A stretch of DNA of 64,000 bases, taken from contig JAGVSM010000464.1 of the NCBI GenBank assembly GCA_022494885.1, forward strand, positions 175,524 through 239,523. Direction: 5' to 3'. Positions within the stretch are counted from its first letter, which is position 1; each line of letters opens with the position of its first letter. Shown here piece by piece: positions 9,961 to 20,559 of this stretch. Both the position numbers and the translations under genes were made by a program. Under the pieces are notes generated by a model, which worked only from the letters and a program-made list of their open reading frames with translations, had not been told where the DNA came from and ran no database searches. Source of the stretch: Micrasema longulum (lineage: Eukaryota > Arthropoda > Insecta > Trichoptera > Brachycentridae).

Positions 9961-10152
9961 ATTATTGGATTGATAAAAAGGGAAAATAAAAGTGGAGAAA
10001 GTACAACATTCATGAATTTATTTCTATTTCAGCATCATATTATGTGCAATTTTATTATTTTATAACTTAAGTGAACGAATTGTGATTTAATTTTCAATAT
10101 AAATTATTTGAATAATTTCCAGGATACTCTTCAGAACTATTTATAAAAAAAT

Positions 10153-10414
10153 ATGGAAATCGCTTCGGTGAATATTAAGGCCGAACCGGGGACTGGCGAT
10201 GCAGAAGGAGATATTCTCCGTACTGGGGAAGGGGCGCCGTGTCGCTATATGAGCGAGGAGCCGGGTGTCGCTACCGTGAAGGCCGAACCGGGGACCAGTG
10301 CTGACCTGCCCAGGATAACAAGTGACATAATTATCTACAGAGATATGGATATCGATTATCCCGACATTAAACAGGAATGTTTGGATGTTTCTCGCAACAA
10401 CAAAATTGTCTCGA
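10153..10414 (+). CDS. Gene C, exon 2: SUMO-motif repeat domain (short form)
   Basis: Starts with ATG at 10153, 31 bases after a TTTCCAG acceptor, and ends before donor GTAAGT at 10415. It encodes 87 residues: MEIASVNIKAEPGTG, one full 34-residue repeat, a second VKAEP motif and the conserved tail DIDYPDIKQECLDVSRN. That makes two [IV]KAEP motifs plus the terminal IKQE, the fewest of any copy. [VI]KxE followed by Pro matches the SUMO-acceptor and synergy-control consensus, so the lysines are candidate SUMO sites. The phase 1 end joins in frame to 12546, giving a predicted 360-residue protein. This copy diverges most from the others (ADLPRITSDIIIYRD replaces TEQQYT). Confidence 0.85.
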
Positions 10415-10529
10415 GTAAGTAGCACTTTCTTCCACTCTATCTGCTCTGAGATTGCATCTGTGGACTATGGATGATGATTCGCAGAGGACGTAAACTCTTA
10501 TTATATAATTGCCGACATAACATTGAGGT

Positions 10530-11395
10530 TGGGAAGCAAAAAGACATGGAAGAGTAGAAAAAGATGTTGAAAGAAGAGTCAATGCGGGCAACAAAATGAA
10601 CGGAGCACTAAGCGCAGTAATTGCTAATAAAAATATGTCAATCGAAGCTAAACTGGCAGTGCACAACGAAGTTTTAGTCCCAACACTTATGTATGGAGGT
10701 GAAACGTGGAACTGGCAGAGGAAGGATGAAATCCGAGTGAACGCGGTTGAAATGGTATTCAGAATCAGGTAAAAGAATTTGTGTACCTGGGAAGCATGTT
10801 TACTAGGGATGGAAAGACCGAGAAGATATTGAAATGAGGGTAAGTGCCGGAAACAGGGTGAACAGTGCTCTGAAATCTACTTTGGCAAACAAATATTTAT
10901 CGCAGGAGGATAAACTAGCAGTTCACAATGGAGTTCTAGTGCTAACTCTAATGTATGGGAGCGAAGTAAGACGATGAAATTAGGTTGAATGCTGTTGAAA
11001 TGCGATCCCTCAGGCAAATGTGTGATAAAAAGATGCATTATAGGTGCACAAATGTCAAAATCCGTGAACTGTGTAAGGCTGAGACATGCATTATCGACAG
11101 AATCAAGAAAGGGGTGCTGCGTTGGTTTGGACATGTAGAGCGAATGAACAGCGAAAGAACGGCTAAAAGGATCTACGATGCGAATGTTGATGGATGCAGA
11201 AAACGAGGAAGACCGAGAAAGACATGGCACAATCGAGTCCATCAAATACTTGAAGATGGACATGTCAAATTAGGAATAATCGGCGTGCGTGCATGAGAAA
11301 ATGTATGAATGTAGAAGAAGCGAGGTCTGTATGCCAAGATAAAGTGATATGGCGTTCTATCCTATCTTCCTACCCCTACGGGGAAACGGCTTGAT
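10530..11395 (+). mobile_element. RTE-like LINE remnants, two overlapping C-terminal segments
   Basis: One segment (10545-10760) reads VERRVNAGNKMNGALSAVI and LMYGGETWNWQRKDE. A second (10770-11300) reads CDKKMHYRCTNVKIRELCKA, KKGVLRWFGHVERM and RKRGRPRKTWHNRVHQI. The repeated MYG(G/S)E segment shows two decayed copies in tandem. Frameshifts and stops are present. Confidence 0.8.
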
Positions 11396-11429
11396 GGTAC
11401 AAACATGTACGCCAGTAAAAAAGTCTAAT

Positions 11430-12275
11430 GATATAAAGTACCTTGGTAGTAATATGAAATGGATATTACAAATAAATGCCATATGGTAAAAAGAGTTACA
11501 TACACTTGTTTACATGTCTGTTAGATTAAAAAACATTCTGTCTGTAAAAAATATAAAAACTGTCTACTACGCAATCATACAGTTTATTCTGCAGTATGGA
11601 ATCATAGGATGGGGAGGAGCTTACAAGACAAATTTACGTCCACTTTTAACTGCCCAATAAACAATTGCTAAAATCGTATTTAAGAAACTTAGAACTTGCC
11701 CTTCAAATTTATTTTTTAAAGAACTAGACAAACCTTCAATTGATGACATCTTTAATAAAACATCCATCATACAAACTTTCAAAGAAAAAGAAAAAAAAAA
11801 CACTCATTTACAAGATTTTAGAAATTATTACTCATATGTTGGGGATTAAAACTTTAATAATCTTCCAGAAATATCAAAATCAATAGCAAATATTAAAACT
11901 TGAAATGTAAATTTAAATAACACACGAGACCCACCCTATTCTGAGTTACAAACAGTGAAAAATTATGCATATTTGTAGTATAATAACTAATTTTAAGGAA
12001 CCTGTTCCTTAAATTAATAATGAAATGTAAATAAATTATAATACCTATATGTATACATTCATGTTTTATTATTAAAACTCTCTACTGATTATGCTTTTTT
12101 TTTTAAATATAAATCTTGTATAATATTTGGTTTAATTTTTTTTTATATAAATCTTGGGTATAAGGAAATTCATGTTCTTAAAATAAAAAAAATAATATTT
12201 AGACAAATATGTTAGTATTATAAATGTTTGTAAAAGGCAGATTTGCCGTTTATGTTAATAAAATAAAATAAATGT
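11430..12275 (+). mobile_element. Decayed LINE 3' portion with tail
   Basis: Translation with stops gives KYLGSNMKWILQINAIW, VYYAIIQFILQYGIIGWGGA and KIVFKKLRTCPSNLFFKELD, which is the post-catalytic RT region. It ends with GTAAAAGGCAGATTTGCCG and an AATAAAATAAAATAAA tail. Confidence 0.75.
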
Positions 12276-12545
12276 ACATATAAAATGAAAATTTATGTAA
12301 AACAAACTCCCTTTCTAAACACGAGTTTTCACTTTATTAGAGAGGTAGAAACGTTATTAGTAACCATATATGTTTAGAACATTTATAATTTTATACTTAC
12401 TGTGTGAAAAAAAATCAATAAACGAAAAAAATGTTATCTCAATCCACTTTTCCATGTAGCTCTGATTATTTTAGAAAAACTTCAATGTTTCATACATTTC
12501 ATTATAAGATTTTTAAGGTTTATTACATTATTGTTTGTGTTTTAG

Positions 12546-13366
12546 GTTTACAAGCAAGCCAGAAATATTCCAAATGTTCAGAACGTCCACATAAAAGTCC
12601 GAAGAAAAGTCATTTGAAATCACGCAAAATGTCAACTCGCACCCGTGAGAAACCATTCTCATGCCCAGAGTGCCAATATAAATCTTCACACAGACAGCAT
12701 TTGAAATATCATATTATGTCTATTCATACTGATGAAAAACCATTCTCATGCTCAGAGTGCCAATTTAAATGTTCCCAGAAAAGAAATTTGAAATCGCACA
12801 CGGTAATTCATACCGGTGAGAAACCATTATCATGCCCAGAGTGCCAATCAAAATTTTCACATGGAGGTCATTTGAAATCACACATGTTAACTCATACCGG
12901 TGAGAAACCATTCTCATGTTCCAAGTGCCAAAATAAATTTTCAAGAAATAGTCACTTAAAAAAACACGTGTTAACTCATACCGGCGAGAAACCATTCTCA
13001 TGCTCAGAGTGCCAATATAAATGTTCACTTAAAGATGCTTTGAGAGTACACATGTTTACTCATTCCGGCGAGAGACCATTCTCGTGCCCAATGTGCCAAT
13101 TTAAATGTTTTCTGAGAAATAAGTTAAAATTACACATGTTAACTCATACTGGTGAGCAATTATTTGGATGCTCGAAGTGCAAATTTAAATGTTCCGGGAA
13201 TGGTACTTTAAAGCGTCACATGTTAACTCATGCATTATCATGTTTAGCTTGTGGAAACGAGTTTTCCACAAAAGAGGATTTAATTCTTCATTCGTTAAAT
13301 CACATTGGTGAGAAAGTGCTTACTGTGAAATTACTCAAAATTGATTTCCTATTTAACCTGGAATGA
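12546..13366 (+). CDS. Gene C, exon 3: type II C2H2 zinc-finger array
   Basis: Starts after GTTTTAG at 12545. Phase 1 entry gives Ser-Leu-Gln-Ala-Ser, the same opening as gene B. A decayed finger (CSERPHKSPKKSHLKSR) is followed by eight C2H2 fingers. Fingers 1-7 are type II (FSCSECQFKCSQKRNLKSH style) with canonical TGEKPF linkers between most, and finger 8 (CLACGNEFSTKEDLILH) is divergent with a shortened linker. It ends at a TGA at 13364-13366 after a 15-residue hydrophobic tail. The linkers predict sequence-specific DNA binding. With the exon at 10153 this makes a 360-residue protein and the frame is undamaged, so it may be functional. Confidence 0.87.
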
Positions 13367-13392
13367 TTCTTAATATTATTTATTGTTTTCTA

Positions 13393-13650
13393 TTCTTAAA
13401 CGGGTATGGCGGTCAGCACGTTTGCCTGCCATGCAAGATGTCTCGGGTTCGATTCCCGGTATGGTTGACATGTAATATTTTTTTTAAAAGGGTGTTTTTA
13501 CACTAAAATGTTTCAAAGTCCCTGGACTGGCACCTAAAGCGTAAGACTGATCGTCTTACCTTCACGGAACGTGGCGATTGGTGTACCAAAGCAGTGCCCT
13601 ATCCCCTATTTGGTGCGGAAAAGGAATGAAGATGGAAAAGAATTAAACAT
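13393..13650 (+). mobile_element. tRNA-derived SINE (family S1), copy 1
   Basis: The head has GGTCAGCACGTTTGCCTGCC and the B box GGGTTCGATTCCCGG. The body follows with TTTTTACACTA, CCCTGGACTGGCACCT, GATTGGTGTACCAA.GCAGTGCCCTAT and a GAATGAAGATGG end. Five further copies lie at 31636, 35398, 48218, 55648 and 60756. Confidence 0.8.
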
Positions 13651-13904
13651 AAAAAAAGTTAATTTACTTAGGCTTTTAGACCACAAAAAGCAAAAATAAT
13701 TTTGTGAATTCAATGTAGTAATTTCATATTTAAAAGTAAAAATATTATACAATCAAAAAACATATTCCTTATTAAATAATTTACACGCTCTACGGGCTCT
13801 TACATTTATCAGAAATACATTCAAGTGCAGCAGTGAAACATAAGTATGTACATTTAGTTCAAATTAAAGATAACATAAGGAAAACTAAAAGATACAATAA
13901 TATA
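13651..13904. other. AT-rich spacer
   Basis: No gene or repeat recognised. Confidence 0.5.
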
Positions 13905-14196
13905 TTATATAAATAAAACACGAGTGATACTTAAATCCGCAAATTTGGAATATCCAATGACCGGTTTCATCGCTTTCGCGACATCTTCGAGACTGGTATC
14001 TTTATTAAAGAGTTAAATGTATTTATACAAAACAGAGGTAACGATAGATAATTCAAAGTTATACTCTGTTTTGTATAAATACATTTAACTCTTTAATAAA
14101 GATACCAGTCTCGAAGATGTCGCGAAAGCGATGAAACCGGTCACTGGATATTCCAGATTTGTGGATTAAAGTATCACTCGTGTTTTATTTATATAA
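13905..14196. mobile_element. Near-perfect palindromic foldback element, 292 bp
   Basis: Arms of about 130 bases: left starts TTATATAAATAAAACACGAG and right ends CTCGTGTTTTATTTATATAA. Both contain TTTCGCGACATCTTCGAGAC or its inverse. The loop (about 14035-14065) is AGGTAACGATAGATAATTCA-like. No coding capacity. Confidence 0.8.
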
Positions 14197-14204
14197 TAAA
14201 TTAC

Positions 14205-14612
14205 AATGAACTTCAATCAAGAATTTTCACTTACAAACTTAAATGTTTTATTGTAAAAAGGTGACCAAATTGTTGAATTGAATTCCAAATTACTTCTAAC
14301 CAAGGCAGTAAATATTACTTTGAGGATAGTGATGGAATTAAAATCCTTAACAGTTCGCTGTAAATATCCAAGACATTTCATCGCCTTATTAGTGATGGTA
14401 TCAATGTAAGAAATAAATGACAATTTTTCGTCAAAAACTATCCCCAAATCCTTTATTTGTGTAACTCTTCCCAGATTGATATTATTGATGTTGTAATCGA
14501 ATAATATAGGTTTTTTACTTCTTGTAAATGATATTACACAACACTTGTCTACATTTGAGTTAAGTTCATTTTTAACTCTCTGAATATTGCACATGAAATC
14601 GGAGGGCATCGT
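14205..14612 (-). mobile_element. Jockey-like LINE reverse transcriptase C-terminal fragment
   Basis: The minus strand encodes ELNSNVDKCCVISFTRSKKP, IKDLGIVFDEKLSFISYID, KAMKCLGYLQRTVKDFNS and LVRSNLEFNSTIWSPFYN. This is the RT thumb region without the catalytic core. The frame is open, so the insertion is fairly young or was captured recently. Confidence 0.8.
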
Positions 14613-14639
14613 TCTGCAGAACATTCACACCGTCCCTAC

Positions 14640-14950
14640 CATGAAGAAATGAACTACAAAGGAACGTCGTCTATAAAGAGACCACAGGACGCAGCCAACA
14701 TCAGTCAACTCGTTCAGTTAGTCAGCCCAACAAGTTTGTCCAGTTCACTCAGTTCCAGCATGTAGTTCAAGTGCAGTCTCATCAACCCATCATCGACGTC
14801 ACACTCGTCCGACATAATTCATTATTTATTCGCCATGTAATAAATAAACATCAAACAGCAATCTCGTGTCTTCTCTGTCAATCTCTAACTGCGGTAGGAA
14901 CTCCAACCAATACCCAACAACCTTATCCTACAGAAGAGTACTTACTACTT
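14640..14950 (+). mobile_element. Possible solo LTR (unclear)
   Basis: A TATA-like CTATAAAG at about 14670 is followed about 30 bases later by CATCAGTC, an arthropod initiator-like match, and by a poly(A) signal ATAAATAAA near 14842. The sequence is less AT-rich than its surroundings. I could not define termini, so this is only a suggestion. Confidence 0.3.
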
Positions 14951-14984
14951 AAAGTAATAATGCCCGCTCTTATATGGATATAAT

Positions 14985-15300
14985 ATCCTTTCATCGCTTA
15001 GGAGGTCTATCAGGTGGGCGCCTTCCGGAAGGCAATTCTTCGATTGCTGTGGACACCAGTCTATCGCTGCTCATTCTGTTTATGTGGTCACTCCAGAACC
15101 TTCGACGGATTCTGCTCCAGTGCACTTTATCTTCGATTTTGCATGTTTCCCGTAGAAACTCTTTTCTGACTATCTGAGGACCCTCATCCCTGATGTTCTC
15201 AGCAGGTTATTCATGCTCATGGTGACCACGCGTGTTTCTACGGAATATGCCAAGATGGGTCTCACACGCATGTCTTGTATATTCTAACTTTATTTTATTT
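14985..15300 (-). mobile_element. LINE ORF2 C-terminal fragment, decayed
   Basis: The minus strand reads MRPILAYSVETRVVTMSMN, EFLRETCKIEDKVHWSRIRR and RFWSDHINRMSSDRLV with frameshifts. This is the post-RT segment of an RTE-related insect LINE. Confidence 0.65.
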
Positions 15301-15344
15301 TTTATTTCTATACTTCTTCATGGACCGGGTAGATACATCAACAA

Positions 15345-15745
15345 TATTTTGAATTTGTTCAAATTTTTTTAGACAAGGACTGGATTCAACTCCCTAGGGA
15401 GCTGGCTGGGCTGTGGTCCCGTGGCTATCGTTGCGGACTTACGGATCAGAGGTTCGAATACTACCCCAACTTAATTTCTATTTTCTAATAGTGGGTTATT
15501 TACAACTCGTTGAAAATGGCCACTAAAATTGAGCGCTAATATTTCTTTTTTCTTAAAAAAAAAAACGTATTGTTCAACAGAGCTAAGAACACTAAACCAC
15601 TTTAACCAGCTAACAACAGGTCAAAAGCACTTCTGTAAAACCTTCTCTAAAATGTTCTTCAGCTCTGTTGTAGTATGTTAATATTAACAGCACCCCGAGG
15701 AGTTGAATCCAGTCCTTGTCTACAAAAATTTGGAATAACTCCAAA
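15345..15745. repeat. Repeat R1 copy with a tRNA-like SINE inside
   Basis: The left arm (AGACAAGGACTGGATTCAAC, TCCCTAGGGAGCTG) is mirrored at 15685-15740 (GAGTTGAATCCAGTCCTTGTCT). Between them at 15404-15570 is a short SINE-like insert with CCCGTGGCTATCGTTGC and AGGTTCGAATACTAC boxes and an A-rich end. Confidence 0.65.
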
Positions 15746-15789
15746 TTTTGTTAAATATAATATGATGTTCGCTAGATTATTCTGACGCC

Positions 15790-15979
15790 TGGACACTGTC
15801 CCAGCAGGATGAGTACCTACTGTAAAGTAAATTTATGTCTATGATCTTTTATATCGTCGTAATATTATCTGGTATATTGTCTATGTGCCTCCTCGAAATG
15901 GCCGCATCGCGTGTGTCATGCATCAAATTGACCATTACGTGCTGAAATCCATGTTTCTGAGGATTTGTCTGTTTAAAAC
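15790..15979 (+). promoter_or_regulatory. Gene D, conserved promoter-proximal block and probable non-coding exon 1
   Basis: Homologous to the blocks of C, E, F, G and H: GGACACTGTC, GAGTACCTACTGTAAAGT, GTCTATGTGCCTCCTCG and AAATGGCCGC, then donor AAAAC with GTGAGT at 15980. The ATG at 15898 opens 15 codons only. Confidence 0.7.
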
Positions 15980-16946
15980 GTGAGTTATTATTATTATTTA
16001 ATTTGTTAGTTCAACGAATATACGTAAAATACCCACGATTTGTTAGTAGGCATCTTCATATATCAATATATCCTAAATTTTAGAACCCCACCATCTTTCA
16101 CAAATTTTATAAGTTAAGTGTGTAGTTTAATTGAATACAATTGAAAAGTAATTAGGCATGAGTTATATAAGAAAGACTAATGGTATTTTTCTTTAAAAAG
16201 GCTGTACCTTTACATTTGGTAAATGCTAGAAGTGACAGTTGACAACAGTCGTACCTAGATAATGGAGTTTGTCTATGACTAACATTGGTGGTGGTTGATT
16301 GTGTCGTGGAAAATTATTTTTCTTTGTTTATAATTGAAAATAACGTACTTTTTTGTTAAAAAAGCCGGGGGTGTACGTTATAAATTTGTACTGTTAGGCA
16401 TGGAATAGGAACTAGGAATAGTCCAGAAACCGCATACGCGCATCACACAGAAGGCGACTAAACTACTCTTAAACGAGACTCTTGACCCATTAGTAAAAAA
16501 ACGCGTCCTTTTTTATATCTATCTTACCTTAACTAGCATGGCCACCTTACCACTAATTCTATAGGTGAGATGACCACCCAAATGTATTAGAATATTATTT
16601 TTTCGAGTTTCATAACATATTCTTTTTATGACGTCTTTGTACGAAAATGAAAGAATGATTAATAAAGGCTCAGTTAAAAAATAATTCACTGTTTTATTTG
16701 TTATGGTGCAGAAAGTATTTGATTCCAAAAAAAAACTATGGCTTTTTTCTCGAATTACCCTAAATAAATCATTGTGATAACACCCATTGTTGATATATTA
16801 CTACTATAGCTAGGACAAATAGCGGAAGATAAAAAATGTTTTAATTTATGACCTATATTAAAATATAAGTTATTATTTAATATATTTTTCCATTCGGATC
16901 TTTAACATACCTTCGTATTATTAATTTAGGGCAATTACATTTTCAG
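15980..16946 (+). other. Gene D, probable intron 1
   Basis: This is one of the two shortest intron 1 copies (967 bases, against 899 in gene E) and has no recognised transposon. It shows conserved tracts (TTAAGTGTGTAGTTTAATTGA, AGTGACAGTTGACAACAG, TTTGTCTATGAC.AACATTGGTG). It ends at TTTTCAG, 39 bases before the ATG. Confidence 0.6.
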
Positions 16947-16984
16947 GTGATTGATCTTCAGTTGTGAGGTGTTCATATACAACT

Positions 16985-17543
16985 ATGGAACAGATCGCCG
17001 CAGTGAGTGTCAAGGCTGAACCGGAGGCTGGCGGTGTAGAAGGAGATATTCTCCATACTGGGGAAGAGATGCTACGTCCCTTCAGAAGCGACGAACCTGG
17101 TGTTGCTACCCTGAAGGCTGAACCGTGGACTGGCGATGTAAAAAAAGATATTCTCTATTCTGAGGAAGGAACGCCTTGTTCTTACAGAAGCGAGAAAACA
17201 GGTCTTGCTACTGTAAAGGCTGAACCGTGGACCAGCAATGTAAATGGTGATATTCTCCTTACTGGGGAAGCGACGCCACGTCCCTACAGAAGCCAAAAAC
17301 CTGGCGTTGTCACCGTGAAGGCTGAACCGTGGACTGGCGATGTCAACGGAGATATTCTCCTTACTGGGGAAAGGACGTCATGTTCCTACAGAAGCGAGAA
17401 ACTAGGTGTTGTTACCGTGAAAGCTGAACCGGGGACTAGTACTGAGCAGTATACTATTGAGAATAATATAAACATCGATATTGATTATCCTGATATAAAA
17501 CATGAAAGCTTGGAATCCTCTCGCAACACTGAAGTTGATTCTA
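16985..17543 (+). CDS. Gene D, exon 2: SUMO-motif repeat domain
   Basis: ATG at 16985 (MEQIAAVSVKAEPEAGG), preceded by an in-frame stop and a TTTTCAG acceptor at 16946. It ends before donor GTGAGT at 17544. Four 34-residue repeats carry VKAEPE, LKAEPW, VKAEPW and VKAEPW, then VKAEPG and the tail DIDYPDIKHESLESSR. That is five [VL]KAEP motifs plus IKHE. Each repeat also keeps the pattern G(D/G)ILxTGExxPCxYRSE. The motif matches the SUMO consensus with a following Pro. There is no KRAB, ZAD or BTB domain. Phase 1 joining to 18011 makes an 836-residue protein, the longest in the window. Confidence 0.9.
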
Positions 17544-18010
17544 GTGAGTAATACTGCATTTTACGAGTAAATAAAATTATGAATTGTAAGTAATATTGTG
17601 TGTGGTTGAGCAGTTCCTTTTGTAGTCAGTAGCCGATAGGGGTGAGTACTACAAACTTCCTATTCCCACAGTGCCGAGTACCGAGTACCATCCGTGCCCG
17701 CCACATATATACATTGCCAACAGTACTAAGTTCAGTGCTGGCTGACTTAACACTATTTTAATTGAATATACCTCATTTTTAACTACTAAGCGTTATGGAA
17801 AACCAGTAAATCGGCAATGTACTCTATTCGTAATGGCAAATATTCAATCACATAGGCGAATATATTTATGAAGGATCAAACGAGTCATTTGTAGTAAATT
17901 AGTACTCATCTGATATAAGCGTAGATTAGCTCAATTAATATATAGAGTTTCCCGCTAGACGCTGGCCCAATGCTTCCCACCAGGTTTATATTATGACTTT
18001 ATCTTTTCAG
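17544..18010 (+). other. Gene D, intron 2
   Basis: A 467-base intron from GTGAGT to TATCTTTTCAG. Its start (TAATACTGCATT, GTGTGTGGTTGAGCAGTTCC, GCCGAGTACCGAGTACCATC) is nearly identical in E, F, G and H, so the genes duplicated as whole units. Confidence 0.75.
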
Positions 18011-19962
18011 GCTCTAAGTCGACACCATTATTTGTGGAGAGTATAAATCTACCGTCTCATAGTGCAGAACCACTACCTGAGTGTGAATACGAAGCAGGAC
18101 AGAAGAGAAAGACGAAGAAACCTCGTAATGTTCATCTGTTGACGAGTGTTAACAAGAAACAGTTTAAATGTTCAGACTGTAAATATACAACTAACGTGAA
18201 AAATAATTTGAATCAGCATATGATGAAACATTCAGTCGAGAAACCGTTTGCATGCTCACAATGTGAATATATAACTCAACGAAGAGATAATTTGAAACAG
18301 CACATGTTAAAACACACTAGCGAAAAACCGTTTGCATGCTCAGTATGTAATTATATTACTCGCCATGAGAGTAGTTTAAAACGGCACTCTTCCATACATG
18401 CGGATGAAAAACCGTTTTCATGCTCAGAATGTAAATATAAAACTCGACGGAAATATCATTTGAAACAGCACATGTTAAAACATTCGAGTGAAAACCCTTT
18501 CGCATGCTCAGAATGTAATTATATAACTCATCGAAAAGATAATTTCAAGCAGCACATTTTAATACATTCTGTCGAGAAACCGTTCGTATGCTCAGAATGT
18601 AAATATACAACTCATCGGAAAGATCATTTGAAACGACACGTAATGAAACATTCATGCGAGAAACCGTTAACATGTTCAGAATGTAAATATACAACTCAAA
18701 ACAAAGGAAGTTTGAATCAACACATGATGATACATTCAGTCGAGAAGCCGTTTGCATGCTCAGAATGTAAATATACAACTCAACGGAAAAGCCATTTAAA
18801 ACAGCACATCCTCATACACGCTGGCGAGAAACCGTTTTCATGCTCAGAATGCAATTATTTAACTCGTCACGAGAATAGTTTAAAACAGCACCTTTTGATA
18901 CATGCGGATGAAAAACCGTTTTCATGTTCAGAATGTAATTACATAACTCAACGGAAAGATCATCTAAAAAAGCACATGATGAGACATTCAGGTGAGAAAC
19001 CGTTCGCTTGCTCAGAATGTAAATACACAACTCGACGGAAAGATCATTTGAAACTGCACGTGATGCAACATTCAAGCGAAAAACCGTTCGCGTGCTCAGA
19101 ATGTACATATACAACTCCTCGGAAAGATCATTTGAAACGGCATGCGATAAAACATTCAAGTGAGAAACCGTTTGCATGCTCAGAATGTAATTATGTATGT
19201 AAACGGTATGATAATTTTAAACAGCACGTGTTTAAACATACTGGCGAGAAACCTTTCTCGTGCTCAAAATGTGAATATACAACTCAACGAAAATATGTAT
19301 TGAAACTGCACATAATGAAACATTTAAACGAGAAACCATTTGCATGCTCAGAATGTGAATATGTAACTCGATATAAGAGTAATTTAAATCAGCATTTATT
19401 GAAGCATACTGGCGAGAAACAGCTCGCGTGCTCAGAATGTAAATATACGACTCAAAATAAAGGTCATTTAAAACAGCATATTTCGATACATGATACTCGT
19501 GAGAAACCGTTAGCATGCTCAGAATGTAAATATACAACTCAACGGAAAGATCACTTGAAACAGCACATGCTGAAACATTCAAGCGAAAAACCGTTAGCAT
19601 GCTCAGAATGTAATTATATTACTCGACATAAGAATAGTTTAAAACGGCATTTCTTGATTCATACTGATGAGAAACCGCTCGCATGCGCAGAATGTAAATA
19701 TACTACTCGACATAAAGGTAATTTAAAACAGCACATTTTGATCCATATTGGCGAGAAACCGCTGGCATGCTCAAAATGTAAATACACAACTCAACGGAGA
19801 GATTATTTGAAACAGCATATGTTAATACATTCAAGCGACAAACCGTTCGCATGCTCGGAATGTAAACATACAACTCGACGGAAAGATAATTTAAAACAGC
19901 ACATGTTAAAACATTCAAGCGATAAATCGTTCGCATCCTCAGAATATAATTATGTAACTTGA
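18011..19962 (+). CDS. Gene D, exon 3: 21-finger type I C2H2 array
   Basis: Starts at 18011 after TTTTCAG. Phase 1 gives Ser-Ser-Lys-Ser-Thr, then LFVESINLPSHSAEPLPE and a basic stretch QKRKTKKPRNV that could be a nuclear localisation signal. There follow 21 complete fingers, mostly CSECKYTTQRKDHLKQHMLKH style. Linkers are SSEKPF, SVEKPF, TGEKPF and ADEKPF rather than uniform TGEKP. The helix core RKDHLK recurs in many fingers, predicting repeated similar base triplets. A 22nd finger has lost both Cys (ASSEYNYVT) and ends at TGA. No internal stop or frameshift occurs. By family this is a DNA-binding nuclear regulator; the target is unknown. Confidence 0.9.
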
Positions 19963-20131
19963 CTTGAGAATATTTTAAAACAGGATTTATTTGTTGACAT
20001 ATGCTGGAGAGAAACTGCTCACGCTCAGAATGTAAATAAACTAGTAAATCCAAGGATGGATTAAAAAAGCACCTGTTTATACAAACTGGAGACTGGAACT
20101 GAAACTGGAGCGAGAAACTAAAATAGTTTTC
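19963..20131 (+). pseudogene. Decayed terminal fingers after gene D
   Basis: Recognisable but broken finger sequence continues past the stop (GAGAGAAACTGCTCACGCTC, AGAATGTAAATAAACTAG, GATTAAAAAAGCACCTGTTT). Equivalent remnants follow genes E and F, and the changes TGC to TCC and TGT to TAT at the last finger are shared with F. Confidence 0.7.
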
Positions 20132-20330
20132 AATCATCATCAGTGGCGCTGGAGCCCGGCGTGAGCCCTCCAGAATCTGTCTCCATTCCTCTCTGCACCT
20201 TGTGGTTCTTCTCCAGTTTTTCAGCCCAATTGCTGTGACGTCATTTAGTCCATCTTCCAGCCGTCTTTATTTCTGCCTCGCCTCTGCTTCGTCTACCTTC
20301 CGGAGCGGTATAAAGAATCTTATCATTAAT
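20132..20330 (-). mobile_element. RTE-like LINE 3' end, copy at D
   Basis: The stretch ATCATCATCAGTGGCGCTGG, CCAGAATCTGTCTCCATTCC, CTTCTCCAGTTTTTCAG recurs at 31014, 33428 and 38462. In the minus sense it encodes the WRQILEG-like end of RTE proteins. It begins at the same place after the decayed fingers in D and F, with a related position in E. Confidence 0.7.
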
Positions 20331-20559
20331 TTTCTACAGAGCAGTTTGGCTCGGGACGTTTAAACAAGCCATCGAACATTTGTTTGCTCCCGATAGCCGC
20401 GCTCTAATCTCGTTTCTATAATTAAGGGTATTAGGAGCAATCTTTGAAATCCGAGATATTTGCGAAAAACTTTGAAAAAATAATTGTGAGATTCCTAATT
20501 ATGCTTCACTAACTCGATGAAGAATGTTCAGTTTGCGGTGTCAAATTGTACATTTGAAA

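Larger units (their letters stand above)
8016..10122 (+). other. Gene C, probable intron 1
   Basis: Runs from the GTGAG donor to the acceptor TTTCCAG at 10116-10122. The first 230 bases match intron 1 of D to G (AGTTCAACA.AG.TACATAAAATACC, TTAAGTGTGTAGTTT). The rest is filled with a hAT-like element and two LINE fragments. Confidence 0.55.
10415..12545 (+). other. Gene C, probable intron 2
   Basis: Bounded by GTAAGT at 10415 and the acceptor TTTGTGTTTTAG at 12545. It is enlarged by RTE-like (10530-11395) and jockey-like (11430-12275) remnants. Confidence 0.6.
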
